DNA of 64,000 bases from Klebsiella sp. BIGb0407 (GCF_024807845.1 NZ_JANUEQ010000002.1:434001-498000), one strand, 5' to 3'; counted from the stretch's first letter, positions 24,899 to 35,350 are shown. Made by a program: numbers and translations. The notes: generated by a model not told the origin, from the letters alone.

Positions 24899-25654
24899 TT
24901 AATTAGCCTGATGTTTCGTCACTTTATTCTGTGCTTCCCGTTCCGCAACTTCTTTATCCAGTTCCTCAATTTTCGTTCTCATTAAATCACGGCAATAGGT
25001 GGCCAGTTTACGGGCTTCGTTTTTATCATAACCGCTAATATCAACAGGCGGCAGCATTTCAACAATCACCAGGCCATTATTCCAGCGATTCAACTTCACT
25101 TTATTGTGGGTGGAAGACACACATACCGGAATAACGGGTACACCTGCAGCAAGCGCCGCATGAAATGCACCCGTTTTAAATGGCAGCAAACCACGACCTC
25201 TACTTCTTGTTCCTTCAGGAAACATCCAGATAGAAATCTTGCGCTTATGTATTTGCTCCACCACCTGGGTCAAAGTACCTACAGCCTTGGCACGATTCTC
25301 ACGGTCGATAAGCAGGTTTCCGGTTATCCAGTACAGCGGGCCAAAAAAAGGAACCCATAACAGACTTTTCTTTCCTACAGTCACGGTTGGCGGCTGAACC
25401 ATGCCCGAAGCGGTGATCATATCGTAATTATTTTGATGGTTACCAATATAGATAGCCGGTGGATGTGATTCTGCACCTGCAGGTAGTCGATACTCAACCT
25501 TCAGGCCAAAAACCGGTGCCAGACGGGCAAAAAGGTGACCGAAAGTGGCCACATGACGTGGATTTCGCGGGCTAAACAGGCAATAAATCGATCCTAAAAT
25601 ACAGACCAGAATGCAATAAATAATCGCGATAATAAAACGAACAATAGCTAACAT
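24899..25654 (-). CDS. plsC: 1-acyl-sn-glycerol-3-phosphate acyltransferase PlsC
   Basis: Lysophosphatidic-acid acyltransferase of 251 residues (E. coli 245), essential for phosphatidic acid and all membrane phospholipids. An N-terminal membrane helix (VRFIIAIIYCILVCILGSIY) precedes the catalytic HX4D motif GNHQNNYDMI (His73, Asp78). FPEGTRSRGRG carries the glycerol-phosphate-binding motif. VIPVCVSST is the fourth acyltransferase block. It lies downstream of parC in the same direction, as in E. coli, with an 85-base gap, so co-transcription is possible. The C-terminal tail is charged (EVAEREAQNKVTKHQAN). Confidence 0.96.
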   Translation of the reverse strand: MLAIVRFIIAIIYCILVCILGSIYCLFSPRNPRHVATFGHLFARLAPVFGLKVEYRLPAGAESHPPAIYIGNHQNNYDMITASGMVQPPTVTVGKKSLLWVPFFGPLYWITGNLLIDRENRAKAVGTLTQVVEQIHKRKISIWMFPEGTRSRGRGLLPFKTGAFHAALAAGVPVIPVCVSSTHNKVKLNRWNNGLVIVEMLPPVDISGYDKNEARKLATYCRDLMRTKIEELDKEVAEREAQNKVTKHQAN

Positions 25655-25739
25655 AACGACCTCTTAAGCCTGAGCCGACAATCACTGCCGGCTTTAGCGT
25701 GGATATCTATCGTGGTGGCAGCATAAGCCGCCGTCACGA

Positions 25740-28010
25740 TTATTCTTCGCTGTCTGCGGAGCCCGCAGATACAGGTGAGTCTATATCGACACTATCAATA
25801 CGCTGTAAACCGCGCATTAAGGTTCCGCGGCGACCTCGTTCACCCTGTACCTTCTGGAGTTCTTCCGGGCGCAGTTTTATTTTTCGTTTACCAACATGTA
25901 AGGTCAGCGTGCTTTGTTTTGGCAGAATATAGAGATGCGCCAGTTTATCCTCGCCTTTTGCCGCTTCCGCAGAAGGAATAGAAATAATTTTATTTCCTTT
26001 CCCTTTTGAAAGTTCAGGCAAATCACTCACCGGGAACATCAGCATTCTTCCCGCAGCAGTAATGGCAAGTAACATATCATCAGCGCTATTAATTTCAATC
26101 GGCGGCAGAACTCGAGCATTCTCAGGCAGTGAAATAAGCGCTTTTCCGGCGCGATTACGTGAGATCAAGTCATTAAAGGTGCAGACAAAACCGTAGCCAG
26201 CATCAGAAGCCATCAACAGTTTTCTGTCCTCTGCGGCCATCAGCACATGTTCAACCACCGCTCCAGGTGGAGGCGTCAGTTTACCGGTTAACGGTTCTCC
26301 CTGGCTACGCGCAGAAGGTAAGGTGGTAGGATCCAGAGCATAGCTGCGTCCCGTTGAGTCAATAAACACAACTGGCTGATTGCTCTTTCCTTTCGCCGCT
26401 GCCAGATAAGTATCTCCGGCTTTGTAGCTGAGCCCTTCTGCATCAATATCATGGCCCTTGGCACTACGCACCCATCCCATCTGCGACAGAATGACGGTGA
26501 CTGGCTCAGAAGGCTGCATATCGTGCTCATTCATGGCTTTCGCCTCTTCACGCTCTTGCAGCGGTGAGCGGCGAGCATCGCCATAAGCTTCGGCGTCAGC
26601 CTGTAACTCTTTTTTCAACAGCGTATTCATTTTACGCTCTGAAGCGAGAAGACCTTGTAGTCGATCGCGCTCTTGCGCCAGTTCGTCCTGTTCACCGCGG
26701 ATCTTCACTTCTTCAAGCTTAGCCAGATGGCGTAACTTTAACTCAAGAATGGCTTCAGCCTGGGTTTCGCTGATTTCAAAGCGTGACATCAAAGCGGGTT
26801 TTGGCTCATCCTCAGTACGGATTATCTCTATCACTTCATCGATATTGAGAAACGCTACCAGTAAACCTTCGAGAATATGAAGGCGCTTAAGCACTTTCTC
26901 CAGACGGAAATTAAGACGACGACGCACCGTCTGACGGCGATAAACCAGCCACTCATTGAGGATTTCCAGCAAGTTTTTCACTGCCGGGCGGCTATCAAGA
27001 CCTATCATATTCAAATTAATACGATAGCTTTTTTCCAAATCCGTGGTCGCAAACAGGTGGTTCATGACCTGAGTCATATCCACGCGATTAGAGCGCGGCA
27101 CAATCACCAGACGGGTAGGATTCTCGTGATCGGACTCATCGCGTAAATCTTCCACCATCGGCAATTTTTTGGCACGCATTTGGTTAGCGATTTGTTCTAG
27201 TACGCGAGCGCCAGAAACCTGATGTGGCAGGGCGGTGATAACCACATCACCCTCTTCTTTCTTCCAGACCGCACGCATACGAACAGAACCGCGACCATTC
27301 TGATAAATTTTACGGATTTCAGTGCGTGGCGTAATAATTTCTGCTTCGGTCGGGTAATCCGGCCCCTGCACGATATCCAGAACCTCATCAAGAGTAGTTT
27401 CTGGCTTATCAATCAGGGTTATGACCGCACTGGCAACTTCACGCAAGTTATGCGGTGGAATATCGGTCGCCATACCGACGGCAATACCCGTGGTTCCGTT
27501 AAGCAGGATATTGGGTAACCGCGCTGGGAGCATCTTAGGCTCTTGCATCGTGCCATCAAAGTTTGGCGCGTAGTCAACCGTCCCCTGCCCTAACTCACCC
27601 AACAGTAATTCTGCATATTTTGACAGGCGTGATTCGGTATAACGCATAGCTGCAAAGGATTTAGGATCATCCTGAGCACCCCAGTTACCCTGGCCATCAA
27701 CCAGCGGATAGCGATATGAAAACGGCTGGGCCATAAGAACCATCGCTTCATAACATGCGCTATCGCCATGTGGATGGTATTTACCCAGCACATCACCTAC
27801 CGTACGCGCTGATTTCTTGAATTTTGCGCTGGCGTTTAAGCCCAGCTCTGACATTGCGTACACAATACGACGCTGGACCGGTTTAAGGCCATCACCGATA
27901 AACGGCAAGGCACGATCCATGATGACGTACATGGAATATTTGAGATACGCATTTTCCGTAAATTCGTGCAGCGCAAGGCGCTCAGCACCATCATGAGTTA
28001 AATCGCTCAT
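25740..28010 (-). CDS. parC: DNA topoisomerase IV subunit A ParC
   Basis: ParC (756 residues; E. coli 752) breaks and rejoins DNA to separate linked daughter chromosomes, with ParE. The catalytic Tyr124 (E. coli Tyr120) is in [11 protein letters not shown]. The quinolone-resistance region [14 protein letters not shown] has wild-type Ser84 and Glu88 (E. coli Ser80, Glu84), so no common resistance change is present. Numbering is shifted by four because the N-terminus ([12 protein letters not shown]) carries four extra residues. The C-terminal beta-pinwheel domain is full length. Gene order ygiW-parC-plsC-ftsP fits the E. coli map. Confidence 0.98.
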   Translation of the reverse strand: MSDLTHDGAERLALHEFTENAYLKYSMYVIMDRALPFIGDGLKPVQRRIVYAMSELGLNASAKFKKSARTVGDVLGKYHPHGDSACYEAMVLMAQPFSYRYPLVDGQGNWGAQDDPKSFAAMRYTESRLSKYAELLLGELGQGTVDYAPNFDGTMQEPKMLPARLPNILLNGTTGIAVGMATDIPPHNLREVASAVITLIDKPETTLDEVLDIVQGPDYPTEAEIITPRTEIRKIYQNGRGSVRMRAVWKKEEGDVVITALPHQVSGARVLEQIANQMRAKKLPMVEDLRDESDHENPTRLVIVPRSNRVDMTQVMNHLFATTDLEKSYRINLNMIGLDSRPAVKNLLEILNEWLVYRRQTVRRRLNFRLEKVLKRLHILEGLLVAFLNIDEVIEIIRTEDEPKPALMSRFEISETQAEAILELKLRHLAKLEEVKIRGEQDELAQERDRLQGLLASERKMNTLLKKELQADAEAYGDARRSPLQEREEAKAMNEHDMQPSEPVTVILSQMGWVRSAKGHDIDAEGLSYKAGDTYLAAAKGKSNQPVVFIDSTGRSYALDPTTLPSARSQGEPLTGKLTPPPGAVVEHVLMAAEDRKLLMASDAGYGFVCTFNDLISRNRAGKALISLPENARVLPPIEINSADDMLLAITAAGRMLMFPVSDLPELSKGKGNKIISIPSAEAAKGEDKLAHLYILPKQSTLTLHVGKRKIKLRPEELQKVQGERGRRGTLMRGLQRIDSVDIDSPVSAGSADSEE

Positions 28011-28113
28011 TACTCATTCATCCTCAAACTGACGAGTCAACTGCGTTACAGTCGACGTAATTGGAGGCGATAGTACCTTATCTGAACGGTAGAGTCATAC
28101 AGTTGACTGCAGC

Positions 28114-28151
28114 CTGCCCCCGTCAGTTAAGTTACTAACTATAGGGGGCAG
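28114..28151. terminator. Strong two-part hairpin between parC and ygiW
   Basis: CTGCCCCC (28114-28121) pairs with GGGGGCAG (28144-28151), and inside it AGTTA (28125-28129) pairs with TAACT (28136-28140). It lies 70 bases after the ygiW stop on the minus strand. There is no T-run, so it may be a Rho-assisted terminator or mRNA-end stabiliser. Confidence 0.5.
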
Positions 28152-28220
28152 TGCAAAAGGACGGGGTTTTATGGCAATTCAGCACTCACCATGCAAATTA
28201 TCAAGGCTATAGCTAACCCA

Positions 28221-28625
28221 TTATTGCTTGGTTATTTTCTTCACTTCAATTTCAACGGAATTCCAGTCTTTATCCACTTTACCCTGAATTTCAACGGTAT
28301 CTTGCGGCGTGATTGTCTGGCCATTCCAGCGTTTATCGCTTATTTCAACATTGACACTGTCGGTACCGTCACGAAAAATATAATCATTCCCGCCAATACG
28401 TTTTTCAATTTTCCCAGTCAGCGTCACCCAGGTATCATCAGAAAATTCTTTCGCTTCTTTAACGGTTGCTTTATTACCCGAAGGTCCGTTAAAACCGCCG
28501 GCGGCCGGTGCCGTCTCACTCACCGTAGTTTTCGCATTCGGGTCAACAAAACCGCCGGTTTGCGCTGCGAATACCGGGCCTGTAGTTAATGCCATAATAG
28601 CTAACAATGCTGCTGTTCTTTTCAT
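28221..28625 (-). CDS. ygiW: Periplasmic OB-fold stress protein YgiW (VisP)
   Basis: BOF-family periplasmic protein of 134 residues (E. coli YgiW 130). The signal peptide [20 protein letters not shown] is followed by a Gly/Pro-rich segment (GGFVDPN...; GGFNGPSG) and an OB-fold domain ([40 protein letters not shown]). In E. coli it aids hydrogen peroxide and cadmium tolerance; the Salmonella homolog VisP binds peptidoglycan and is tied to QseC and lipid A changes. It is divergent from qseB, with a QseB/PmrA-like box between them, so co-regulation with qseBC is likely. Confidence 0.93.
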   Translation of the reverse strand: MKRTAALLAIMALTTGPVFAAQTGGFVDPNAKTTVSETAPAAGGFNGPSGNKATVKEAKEFSDDTWVTLTGKIEKRIGGNDYIFRDGTDSVNVEISDKRWNGQTITPQDTVEIQGKVDKDWNSVEIEVKKITKQ

Positions 28626-28675
28626 TCTTTTTATCTCCTCAATATGGATTACTAAGTCTAGTAAACACCATAAAG

Positions 28676-28691
28676 CTTAACGAAATCTTAA
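28676..28691. promoter_or_regulatory. QseB/PmrA-type direct-repeat box between ygiW and qseB
   Basis: CTTAA-CGAAAT-CTTAA (N6 spacing) is a consensus direct repeat for the PmrA/QseB branch of OmpR-family response regulators. It lies 50 bases upstream of the ygiW start and about 90 bases before qseB. It should mediate qseBC autoactivation and ygiW control. Confidence 0.75.
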
Positions 28692-28783
28692 GAACTTATT
28701 TTATGTTTCCTGAAGCAAAGAACGCCTGTACACCACGACATTTCCAGTATTTACTTTACCCTGGAGCATATAAGGGAAAAGAG

Positions 28784-29446
28784 ATGCGAATACTGGTAAT
28801 TGAAGATGACCCGTTGATTGGCGATGGGATCAAAGTAGGTTTAGTTAAGCTGGGCTATACCGTTGACTGGTTCAATGACGGCATCGTCGGTAAAAATGCC
28901 CTCGCTCAGGCCCCCTATGATGCGGTCATACTGGATTTAACCTTGCCCGGTATCGACGGGCTGGATATCCTTGGACAGTGGCGAAAAGCAGGGCGCAGTG
29001 AACCTGTTTTGATCTTAACTGCCCGGGATTCTCTTGATGAACGTGTCACCGGGCTAAACTCTGGTGCCGATGACTATTTGTGTAAACCTTTTGCTCTGGC
29101 CGAAGTATCGGCACGCCTGCAAGTTCTGATTCGCCGAACCCACGGTCACGCCCAGCCAGAACTGACACATGGTAACGTTATTCTCTATCCCGCTAACCAT
29201 ACCGTGATGCTAAACGCAGAACCCGTGGCGCTTAAACCCAAAGAGTTTGCATTGCTGGAACTGCTCATGCGTAACGCAGATCGCGTCCTGCCACGAACAT
29301 TAATTGAAGAAAAACTCTATAACTGGGATGAAGAGGTATCGCGTAACGCCTTAGAGGTTCATATTCACCATCTGCGTAAAAAACTGGGAAGTGATTTTAT
29401 TCGTACCGTCCACGGTATTGGTTATACCCTGGGTGAGCCATGCTAA
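28784..29446 (+). CDS. qseB: Response regulator QseB
   Basis: OmpR/PhoB-family response regulator of 220 residues (E. coli 219) from ATG 28784; the frame runs further upstream but the family start is [17 protein letters not shown]. The acidic pocket (Glu7-Asp8-Asp9), phosphoacceptor Asp51 ([10 protein letters not shown]), Thr (LTARDS) and Lys (CKPF) are all present. The C-terminal winged helix ([35 protein letters not shown]) binds DNA. With QseC it controls motility and virulence genes and cross-talks with PmrAB. Its last bases overlap the qseC start (7 bases). A CTTAA-N6-CTTAA box lies upstream. Confidence 0.96.
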   Translation: MRILVIEDDPLIGDGIKVGLVKLGYTVDWFNDGIVGKNALAQAPYDAVILDLTLPGIDGLDILGQWRKAGRSEPVLILTARDSLDERVTGLNSGADDYLCKPFALAEVSARLQVLIRRTHGHAQPELTHGNVILYPANHTVMLNAEPVALKPKEFALLELLMRNADRVLPRTLIEEKLYNWDEEVSRNALEVHIHHLRKKLGSDFIRTVHGIGYTLGEPC

Positions 29447-30792
29447 ATATCCTGGCAAAAAGCCTCCGTGCCCGCCTCAGTGTGGCTTTTATTATTCTGA
29501 CGATAATTGCTGCCGTCTGCGCCGGTACTTTCGCCTGGCATGAGTCACGCAAGTCATTAAACAAACTGTTCGATACTCAACAATTATTATTCGCCAAACG
29601 ATTAAGCATACTGAATTTTGACATCATCCCACATGAAAATACCCAGCTTCCCCGCAGTAAAAGTTTACTGAAAAAACACCGTGGAAAAATGGATGACGAC
29701 ACCCTTGCCTTTGCTATTTTTAACGTTGATGGACGCCAGGTATTAAACGACGGAGACAATGGTAAAGATCTCAGTTATAGCTGGCAAAGAGATGGATTCG
29801 TTGATAGAAAACTGGACGATGAACTATGGCGACTGGTCTGGCTAACGACGCCAGATGGTCGTTATCGTATTGTGGTGGGACAGGAATGGGAATATCGCGA
29901 TGATCTAGCCCTGGATATTGTCTATTCCCAGCTAATGCCATGGCTGATAGTTCTGACGCTCATGCTAGTGCTGCTTATCTGGCTGGTCAGTTATGAACTG
30001 CGCCCTTTACGAAACATGGCTCAAAGGCTCCGCCATCGTGCACCTGATGATTCACGCCCTTTAGAAACAAAATCTCTGCCACAAGAAGTCCTCCCGCTGA
30101 TCAATGCCCTCAATCAGCTTTTTGCCCGTACTCATGAATTAATGGTACACGAACGGCGCTTTATTTCTGATGCTGCCCATGAATTGCGTAGCCCGCTGGC
30201 TGCACTAAAAGTTCAGGCTGAGGTTGCTCAACTGGCAGAAAATGATGTCCCCGTGCGGGAGGCTGCGCTGGCCAATCTTCACTTAGGAATCGACCGTGTA
30301 TCACGTCTGGTTGAACAGCTATTAATGCTGTCGCGCCTGGACTCTTCGGCCAGACTGGATGATATGCAAACGGTACCACTTCAGAGTCTGCTGCAACAAA
30401 GCGTGATGAATGTCTGGCATGTGGCACAACGAGCAGGCATTGATATTCACCTTGAGATGCAAGATGCCCCGGTGACTCTTCACGGACAGTCTTTACTGCT
30501 TGAGGTCATGCTACGCAATATTCTCGATAATGCCATTCGCTACTGCCCTGCTGGCAGCATGGTAACGATAACCTTAGCGGATAACATGCTTACCTTTATT
30601 GATAATGGCCCGGGCGTCAGTCAGGAATATTTAACCTCTCTCGGAGAACGTTTTTTCCGTCCACCGGGTCAGGTGAAAACCGGCAGCGGCTTAGGGCTGT
30701 CAATTGTTCGCCGTATTGCAGCCTTGCACAATATGCGGGCGAGTTTCAGTAATACTGAGGAAGGTGGTTTTGAAGTCCGCCTGAACTGGTAA
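29440..30792 (+). CDS. qseC: Sensor histidine kinase QseC
   Basis: Two-component sensor of 450 residues (E. coli 449). Two membrane helices flank a periplasmic sensor domain: [20 protein letters not shown] and [20 protein letters not shown]. The phosphoacceptor histidine is in [20 protein letters not shown] (about His247), the N box in [13 protein letters not shown]1 in FIDNGPGVS and G2 in [11 protein letters not shown]. QseC autophosphorylates in response to autoinducer-3 and host catecholamines in E. coli; whether that holds here is not known. It overlaps qseB by seven bases and forms a two-gene operon. mdaB and ygiN follow in the same direction. Confidence 0.96.
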   Translation: MLNILAKSLRARLSVAFIILTIIAAVCAGTFAWHESRKSLNKLFDTQQLLFAKRLSILNFDIIPHENTQLPRSKSLLKKHRGKMDDDTLAFAIFNVDGRQVLNDGDNGKDLSYSWQRDGFVDRKLDDELWRLVWLTTPDGRYRIVVGQEWEYRDDLALDIVYSQLMPWLIVLTLMLVLLIWLVSYELRPLRNMAQRLRHRAPDDSRPLETKSLPQEVLPLINALNQLFARTHELMVHERRFISDAAHELRSPLAALKVQAEVAQLAENDVPVREAALANLHLGIDRVSRLVEQLLMLSRLDSSARLDDMQTVPLQSLLQQSVMNVWHVAQRAGIDIHLEMQDAPVTLHGQSLLLEVMLRNILDNAIRYCPAGSMVTITLADNMLTFIDNGPGVSQEYLTSLGERFFRPPGQVKTGSGLGLSIVRRIAALHNMRASFSNTEEGGFEVRLNW

Positions 30793-30906
30793 TTCTGGAA
30801 AAGGAAGGATTATTGCTTTAAAAGCAAAAGTCTTTGTACATTTTGACTATTTTTCTACTCATCGTCTCTGGCTATAGTGAGTCCATATCATTATCAGAGG
30901 CTAATT

Positions 30907-31488
30907 ATGAGCAAAATACTTATTATCAATGGTGGGAAGAAATTTGCCCACTCTAACGGTCAGCTAAACGACACTCTGACAGAGGCAGCCGAACTGTCGT
31001 TACGCGAGCTTGGCCATGATGTTCAGGTCACCCGCGCCGATAGTGAGTATGACGCTTCAGCCGAAGTGGAAAAATTCTTATGGGCCGACACCATTATCTG
31101 GCAAATGCCCGGCTGGTGGATGGGTGCACCCTGGACTGTTAAAAAATATATCGATGACGTTTTCACCGTTGGTCACGGAAAACTGTATGGCAGCGATGGC
31201 AGAACGCGCTCTGATGACAGCAAAAAATATGGCTCAGGCGGCCTGATTCAGGGCAAAACCTATATGCTGTCTCTTACCTGGAATGCACCTCTGGAAGCCT
31301 TTACCGACCGCGAACAATTTTTCCATGGCGTAGGCGTCGATGGTGTTTATCTGCCATTCCATAAAGCGAACCAGTTCCTGGGTATGGAAGCCTTGCCGAC
31401 ATTTATTGCTAACGATGTGATGAAGCAACCCGACGTTCCGCATTATTTAGCAGAATATCGCAAGCACCTCGGGCAAATTTTTGCTTAA
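30907..31488 (+). CDS. mdaB: NADPH:quinone oxidoreductase MdaB
   Basis: Flavodoxin-fold NADPH:quinone reductase, 193 residues as in E. coli, from ATG 30907 with GAGG upstream; the frame extends further but without a ribosome site. It begins MSKILIINGGKKFAHSNGQL (FMN/FAD phosphate loop), followed by DTIIWQMPGWWMGAPWTVKK, the active-site loop. It reduces quinones (menadione, DNA-damaging quinoid drugs) by two electrons, avoiding radicals. With ygiN, 30 bases downstream, it is proposed to form a quinone redox cycle. The order qseC-mdaB-ygiN is as in E. coli, where mdaB is also called modulator of drug activity B. Confidence 0.96.
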   Translation: MSKILIINGGKKFAHSNGQLNDTLTEAAELSLRELGHDVQVTRADSEYDASAEVEKFLWADTIIWQMPGWWMGAPWTVKKYIDDVFTVGHGKLYGSDGRTRSDDSKKYGSGGLIQGKTYMLSLTWNAPLEAFTDREQFFHGVGVDGVYLPFHKANQFLGMEALPTFIANDVMKQPDVPHYLAEYRKHLGQIFA

Positions 31489-31518
31489 CTGGTTATCTGC
31501 TAATAAAAGGAGTAAACC

Positions 31519-31839
31519 ATGTTAACCGTACTCGCTGAAATACGTACCCGCCCTGGCAGCCACCATCGCCAGGCGGTGATTGATTCATTTGCTATAGCAG
31601 TGCCTCTGGTATTAGAAGAAGAAGGCTGCCACGGCTATCAGCCGCTGGTTGACCATGCCGCTCACGTGGCATTTCAGGCAACCGCCCCGGACTCCATTTT
31701 TATGGTAGAGCAATGGGAAACTGTTGCCCATTTAGAAGCACATCTGAAAACTGTTCATATGCAAGAACATAGCGAACGTGTAAAAGACAGCGTGCTGGAT
31801 GTACATATCCGTATTCTGGAAGATGCAGTGAAGTCTTAA
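31519..31839 (+). CDS. ygiN: Quinol monooxygenase YgiN (ABM family)
   Basis: A 106-residue antibiotic-biosynthesis-monooxygenase-fold protein (E. coli YgiN 104). The small ferredoxin-like beta-alpha-beta fold starts MLTVLAEIRTRPGSHHRQAV and includes EEEGCHGYQPLVDHA and IFMVEQWETVAHLEAHLKT, the conserved family block with the substrate-pocket His. E. coli YgiN oxidises menadiol to menadione without a cofactor and so pairs with MdaB, which makes the reverse reduction. An AAAGGAG ribosome site precedes ATG 31519. A hairpin lies 18 bases after the stop. Confidence 0.95.
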   Translation: MLTVLAEIRTRPGSHHRQAVIDSFAIAVPLVLEEEGCHGYQPLVDHAAHVAFQATAPDSIFMVEQWETVAHLEAHLKTVHMQEHSERVKDSVLDVHIRILEDAVKS

Positions 31840-31857
31840 GAGTAAGAAATTAAATAA

Positions 31858-31885
31858 CCTGAGCCGATAGCCCATCGAGCTCAGG
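31858..31885 (+). terminator. Hairpin after ygiN
   Basis: CCTGAGC-CGAT (31858-31868) pairs with ATCG-a-GCTCAGG (31874-31885), a strong 11-base stem with one bulge. It has no T-run, so intrinsic termination is uncertain. It marks the border between the conserved ygiN gene and the AT-rich enhancin insertion. Confidence 0.5.
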
Positions 31886-31919
31886 CTGAATAAGATACCG
31901 AATGTAGTTCTAAAAAATC

Positions 31920-34349
31920 TTATGGCCAGTCAAAAATAATCCTGTCTGTTTTATCTGAAAATTTATAGATCGTATACCAGATATCATTTACATAAGCGGT
32001 TATATATAAAGAATTTAACTGTTCCTCAGTGACTTTACTTACCCAAGTATAATTGCGTAAATAGGAATAATAAGCATTCCCATAAGACACCTCAGAGATA
32101 TATCCCGCATCGTACATTAGCATATATCTGTAATTACGGAATATTGTATTATCATTAAAAACAATATTGACATCTTTATCAGATGTATAAGTATGCGATA
32201 TTGTATTTGTTAAATATTGCTGCTGAATAATATCTAAATCACTTATCAGGGACATTCTTGTCCAGTAGGGTAAGTCACTATTTAAAATATCGTTTCTTAG
32301 ATTATCTATATCCTTCTGACTTATATTATTTTCGTCAAATCGACCATCGCCATCACCCGATAAATATCCTATTTTATTTCTCAGGGCAAAGTCTTCCCAG
32401 AAAACTCTTCTGATTAGAAATTCGCCCCCATCAAAAATAGCTATAATATCGATTCCTTCGTATTTATATCTATCCGCAGGAATTTTCCACGCGGTTCCAT
32501 TTATCGTATCCGAGAGTACAGGCTGGCCATTTTTTAGCTCTCCAAGTAACTGACCAGATGAACGCGCTAAATAGGTATAATCCTTGAATGATGCATTAGC
32601 AAACTCAACCGTGTAGTATGTTTCATTTCGCTTATCATTTTTAATTGTCTCATGCAGTAATAATTGCTGAGCCAATAATATTTTATTTTTTATAAAAGTA
32701 GTATATTCATTTTTAGACTGATGATATCTTTGCCATAAATCATCTAAAGTACGCTGATTCGTTGCTGGTGATAATGACGTAAAACTATCATCAACGTATA
32801 TTTTACAAACATCGTCAAAAAGAGTGTTAATCCTGTTACTAGAAAAGTATGCAATATATTCACCTTGATGACGAACTTCTATGCTTAATATATCGTCATC
32901 GGTAAAAGGTGCACCATCACTTTCATCCAGCACTCTCTCAATCTTATAGCCTTGACTGGTTAATGTTGATGAGGCGTAATATACTTTACCATTTTTAACT
33001 TCACCAAAATACTTCCCTCTAATCATAAACACATAATGATAAGGACTATACCAATCTTTATCAATTGTAAATGAGATAAAATCACTTTTTATCACGACAT
33101 TGCTAATGCTATTTTTCAAATATATTAACTCAGGAATATATTTAGGTTCTGGTATCGGCAATCGAATATAATTATCATTATTATATTCCCAGATAGGCTT
33201 GGTTAAAGTCGGTAAAAAAGATAATTGTACCAACGTATTTAAATCAGAATAAATTCCCCACATGGTAAAAAATGGTTCAAGATTAATATTAACTAAATGA
33301 GAAACAGTGAGAATAAATAATTGTTTTTGTTTATGATGCTCATTTTGTGACGGCGTATCATTCATAAGTCTGTAAAGTTGAAAAAGCTGGGGGTAGAACT
33401 GATCGGTAAACGCCAGCCTTAATTGCCAGAAAGGCCCCAGCTTAACAAATAAATCTGCATCATCATATGACTTTACTGGCTTAGCGAGAAAAGCTTTCAT
33501 TTTAGAATAATGATCATCAAAGTTAGTCGCTCTGCCCATAATTTGCTCTTGTGTAAATAGAGAGAAAATATTAACTGTCACTTCCGTTAGTCCCGAGCCT
33601 GCTGACCACTGCCATGGAAATTGTTGTCTCTGATGTCCATTCTCATGCCATATTCCAAACCGATCGTTTGAAAAACCTAATAGCTGAGGCATTGCCCCAT
33701 TAGCTCTGTTATAACCTGTATATTCATTTGTGGCATACATATAATATTTATTGGATTCAAGATGCAAATTTCGATTATTATCTAATTTGTAGTCAGCTCT
33801 ACCATTCTCAATCAAACCTGCTACACTATTTTGTATATTAATAACAAGTTCATTGTTTTTCATCAAATTATAAACATCTTTAATATATTCTTTAGCGCTT
33901 GAATACGCCACAACTATATCTGACAGCCTATTACTTAAAATGACATAGGGTGCATTATCGTATCTTTCCATTTCATTATTCCAATCTTCATTTGAATTTT
34001 TATATAATTCAAATGAAGGGATTCGTTGATGGGATGACTTAACCTCAAGAAAAACATCATTACTTTCATTATGATTAGTAAAGCTTAACACTCCATCATT
34101 TTTAGCAGAGAATGTATTATTACCCTCAACTAAAGAATAGGTAGAAAAATTTTCGCTATCACTCGGTACTCCTATAACCGAAAAAACGTTCTCTTCTGTT
34201 TTTCCAGAGACAACAATATTCAGAACCTGTCCTTTTTGTATATAAAAAGGAACAAATTGGTATGGGCTCCAGGTATGATTCCGCTTGTCTTTATCAGCAC
34301 GCACTCTTGGATAACCACGAGCGTAAATAGTATAAACATTACCGTCCAT
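31920..34349 (-). CDS. Enhancin-like M60-family zinc metalloprotease
   Basis: An 809-residue protein with the M60/enhancin zinc motif: His235-Glu236-x-x-His239 in GIWHENGHQRQQ, with the third ligand Glu256 in GLTEVTVNIF (HExxH-x16-E). M60 enzymes cut mucin-like glycoproteins; viral enhancins degrade the insect peritrophic matrix. C-terminal repeats of the type YFGEVKNGKVYY and LLGELKNGQPVL resemble the enhancin-associated carbohydrate-binding module. No signal peptide is visible, so export would need another route. ATG 34349 is chosen (AGGA nine bases before) over the ATG at 34358, which abuts its ribosome site. Base composition is clearly AT-richer than the flanking genes ygiN and parE and the gene is absent from this position in E. 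coli, so horizontal transfer is likely. Confidence 0.82.
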   Translation of the reverse strand: MDGNVYTIYARGYPRVRADKDKRNHTWSPYQFVPFYIQKGQVLNIVVSGKTEENVFSVIGVPSDSENFSTYSLVEGNNTFSAKNDGVLSFTNHNESNDVFLEVKSSHQRIPSFELYKNSNEDWNNEMERYDNAPYVILSNRLSDIVVAYSSAKEYIKDVYNLMKNNELVINIQNSVAGLIENGRADYKLDNNRNLHLESNKYYMYATNEYTGYNRANGAMPQLLGFSNDRFGIWHENGHQRQQFPWQWSAGSGLTEVTVNIFSLFTQEQIMGRATNFDDHYSKMKAFLAKPVKSYDDADLFVKLGPFWQLRLAFTDQFYPQLFQLYRLMNDTPSQNEHHKQKQLFILTVSHLVNINLEPFFTMWGIYSDLNTLVQLSFLPTLTKPIWEYNNDNYIRLPIPEPKYIPELIYLKNSISNVVIKSDFISFTIDKDWYSPYHYVFMIRGKYFGEVKNGKVYYASSTLTSQGYKIERVLDESDGAPFTDDDILSIEVRHQGEYIAYFSSNRINTLFDDVCKIYVDDSFTSLSPATNQRTLDDLWQRYHQSKNEYTTFIKNKILLAQQLLLHETIKNDKRNETYYTVEFANASFKDYTYLARSSGQLLGELKNGQPVLSDTINGTAWKIPADRYKYEGIDIIAIFDGGEFLIRRVFWEDFALRNKIGYLSGDGDGRFDENNISQKDIDNLRNDILNSDLPYWTRMSLISDLDIIQQQYLTNTISHTYTSDKDVNIVFNDNTIFRNYRYMLMYDAGYISEVSYGNAYYSYLRNYTWVSKVTEEQLNSLYITAYVNDIWYTIYKFSDKTDRIIFDWP

Positions 34350-34809
34350 AATACACATCCTGATTTTATTAAGAATAAATGGGAGTGAGAAAATTCATTA
34401 TTATTAATACAGTTAATAATATTATCATGCACAATATTCAAATAGATTACTTTGTCAGCACATAACCAGAATTGAAAATATCTTCAATATATAGAAAGAA
34501 AGGCATATTGAAATAACGACAATTATTACGGATAAAAAAACAAGAAATCGCTCGGGTAAATATTTATTATTTTTCTCGTGAAAAATAGAAGTGATATTGG
34601 CAGCACTGACCAAATAAGATATACTTCTGTATGTTTCGATACTATATCAATTATTACCAAATACAACAGAGAAAATAAATAAAAAATAAAAAACCAGTTT
34701 ATTAAAAATAATTAGTTTAACCTTTTTAATTCCAAGAAAAAATTGAATATTTATCTTACTGAATTGTAATTCATCAAAATTAAATACTTATTAGAATAAT
34801 TAATTGAAT
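34350..34809. other. AT-rich intergenic region between the enhancin and GNAT genes
   Basis: About 460 bases, strongly AT-rich, with no supported gene. It should carry the promoters of two divergent genes and looks like a region an H-NS-type silencer would bind (inference). No IS ends, tRNA or repeats were recognised. Confidence 0.5.
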
Positions 34810-35337
34810 ATGAATAAATCTCTTATGACTATTAGTATCAGACCCGCTACCATTAACGATATCCCGTTACTGAGCCAATTAGCACCCGACATTTATCGCG
34901 AACATTTTTCCCATCTGTGGTATTCAGCCGAGGAGATGGAGGCTTATCTCGTGAGTGAATACTCTGAATCGATCCTGACCAAAAGCTTAAAGGATCCTGC
35001 TGTAGGCTGGTTTGTAGCGTATAATAACGCCCCTATTGGCTTTGCCAAACTGACCAGAGACAGTGTTATACCCGATACTAACCTGTCAGGCGTATTACTC
35101 AATAAACTCTATCTGAACGCAGCTGTGACGGGTAAAAAGTACGGCAAAGTGATGTTTGAATATCTGGTTCGAGAGGCCAAAAAACAGAAGCAGACTTTTT
35201 TCTGGCTGGAAGTACTGGAGCAGAATCCACGGGCACGTAAGTTCTATGAACAGCAGGGGATGACGTTTATTAAGGACACCCTATTCAAAACTGAATCACA
35301 ACAATCAACAATACATGTGATGGGTATGAATATTTAG
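34810..35337 (+). CDS. GNAT-family N-acetyltransferase
   Basis: A 175-residue GNAT acetyltransferase from ATG 34810; a second in-frame ATG at 34825 is equally possible as neither has a clear ribosome site. ISIRPATINDIPLLSQLAP is the typical N-terminal strand and helix. LNKLYLNAAVTGKKYGKVMF is motif A, which binds the acetyl-CoA pyrophosphate (here with TGKKYG in place of the usual GxGxxG). FFWLEVLEQNPRARKFYEQQ is motif B, with the common Asn and Tyr. The substrate cannot be assigned. It lies between the enhancin gene and parE, outside the E. coli gene order, and is probably part of the same insertion. Confidence 0.85.
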   Translation: MNKSLMTISIRPATINDIPLLSQLAPDIYREHFSHLWYSAEEMEAYLVSEYSESILTKSLKDPAVGWFVAYNNAPIGFAKLTRDSVIPDTNLSGVLLNKLYLNAAVTGKKYGKVMFEYLVREAKKQKQTFFWLEVLEQNPRARKFYEQQGMTFIKDTLFKTESQQSTIHVMGMNI

Positions 35338-35350
35338 TGCCCGTAGCTAA

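Noticed and set aside
25709-25740. Inverted repeat ATCGTG/CACGAT at the parC stop as a terminator.
   Set aside because: On the minus-strand transcript the arms contain two A-C mismatches and no T-run follows, so termination is not supported.
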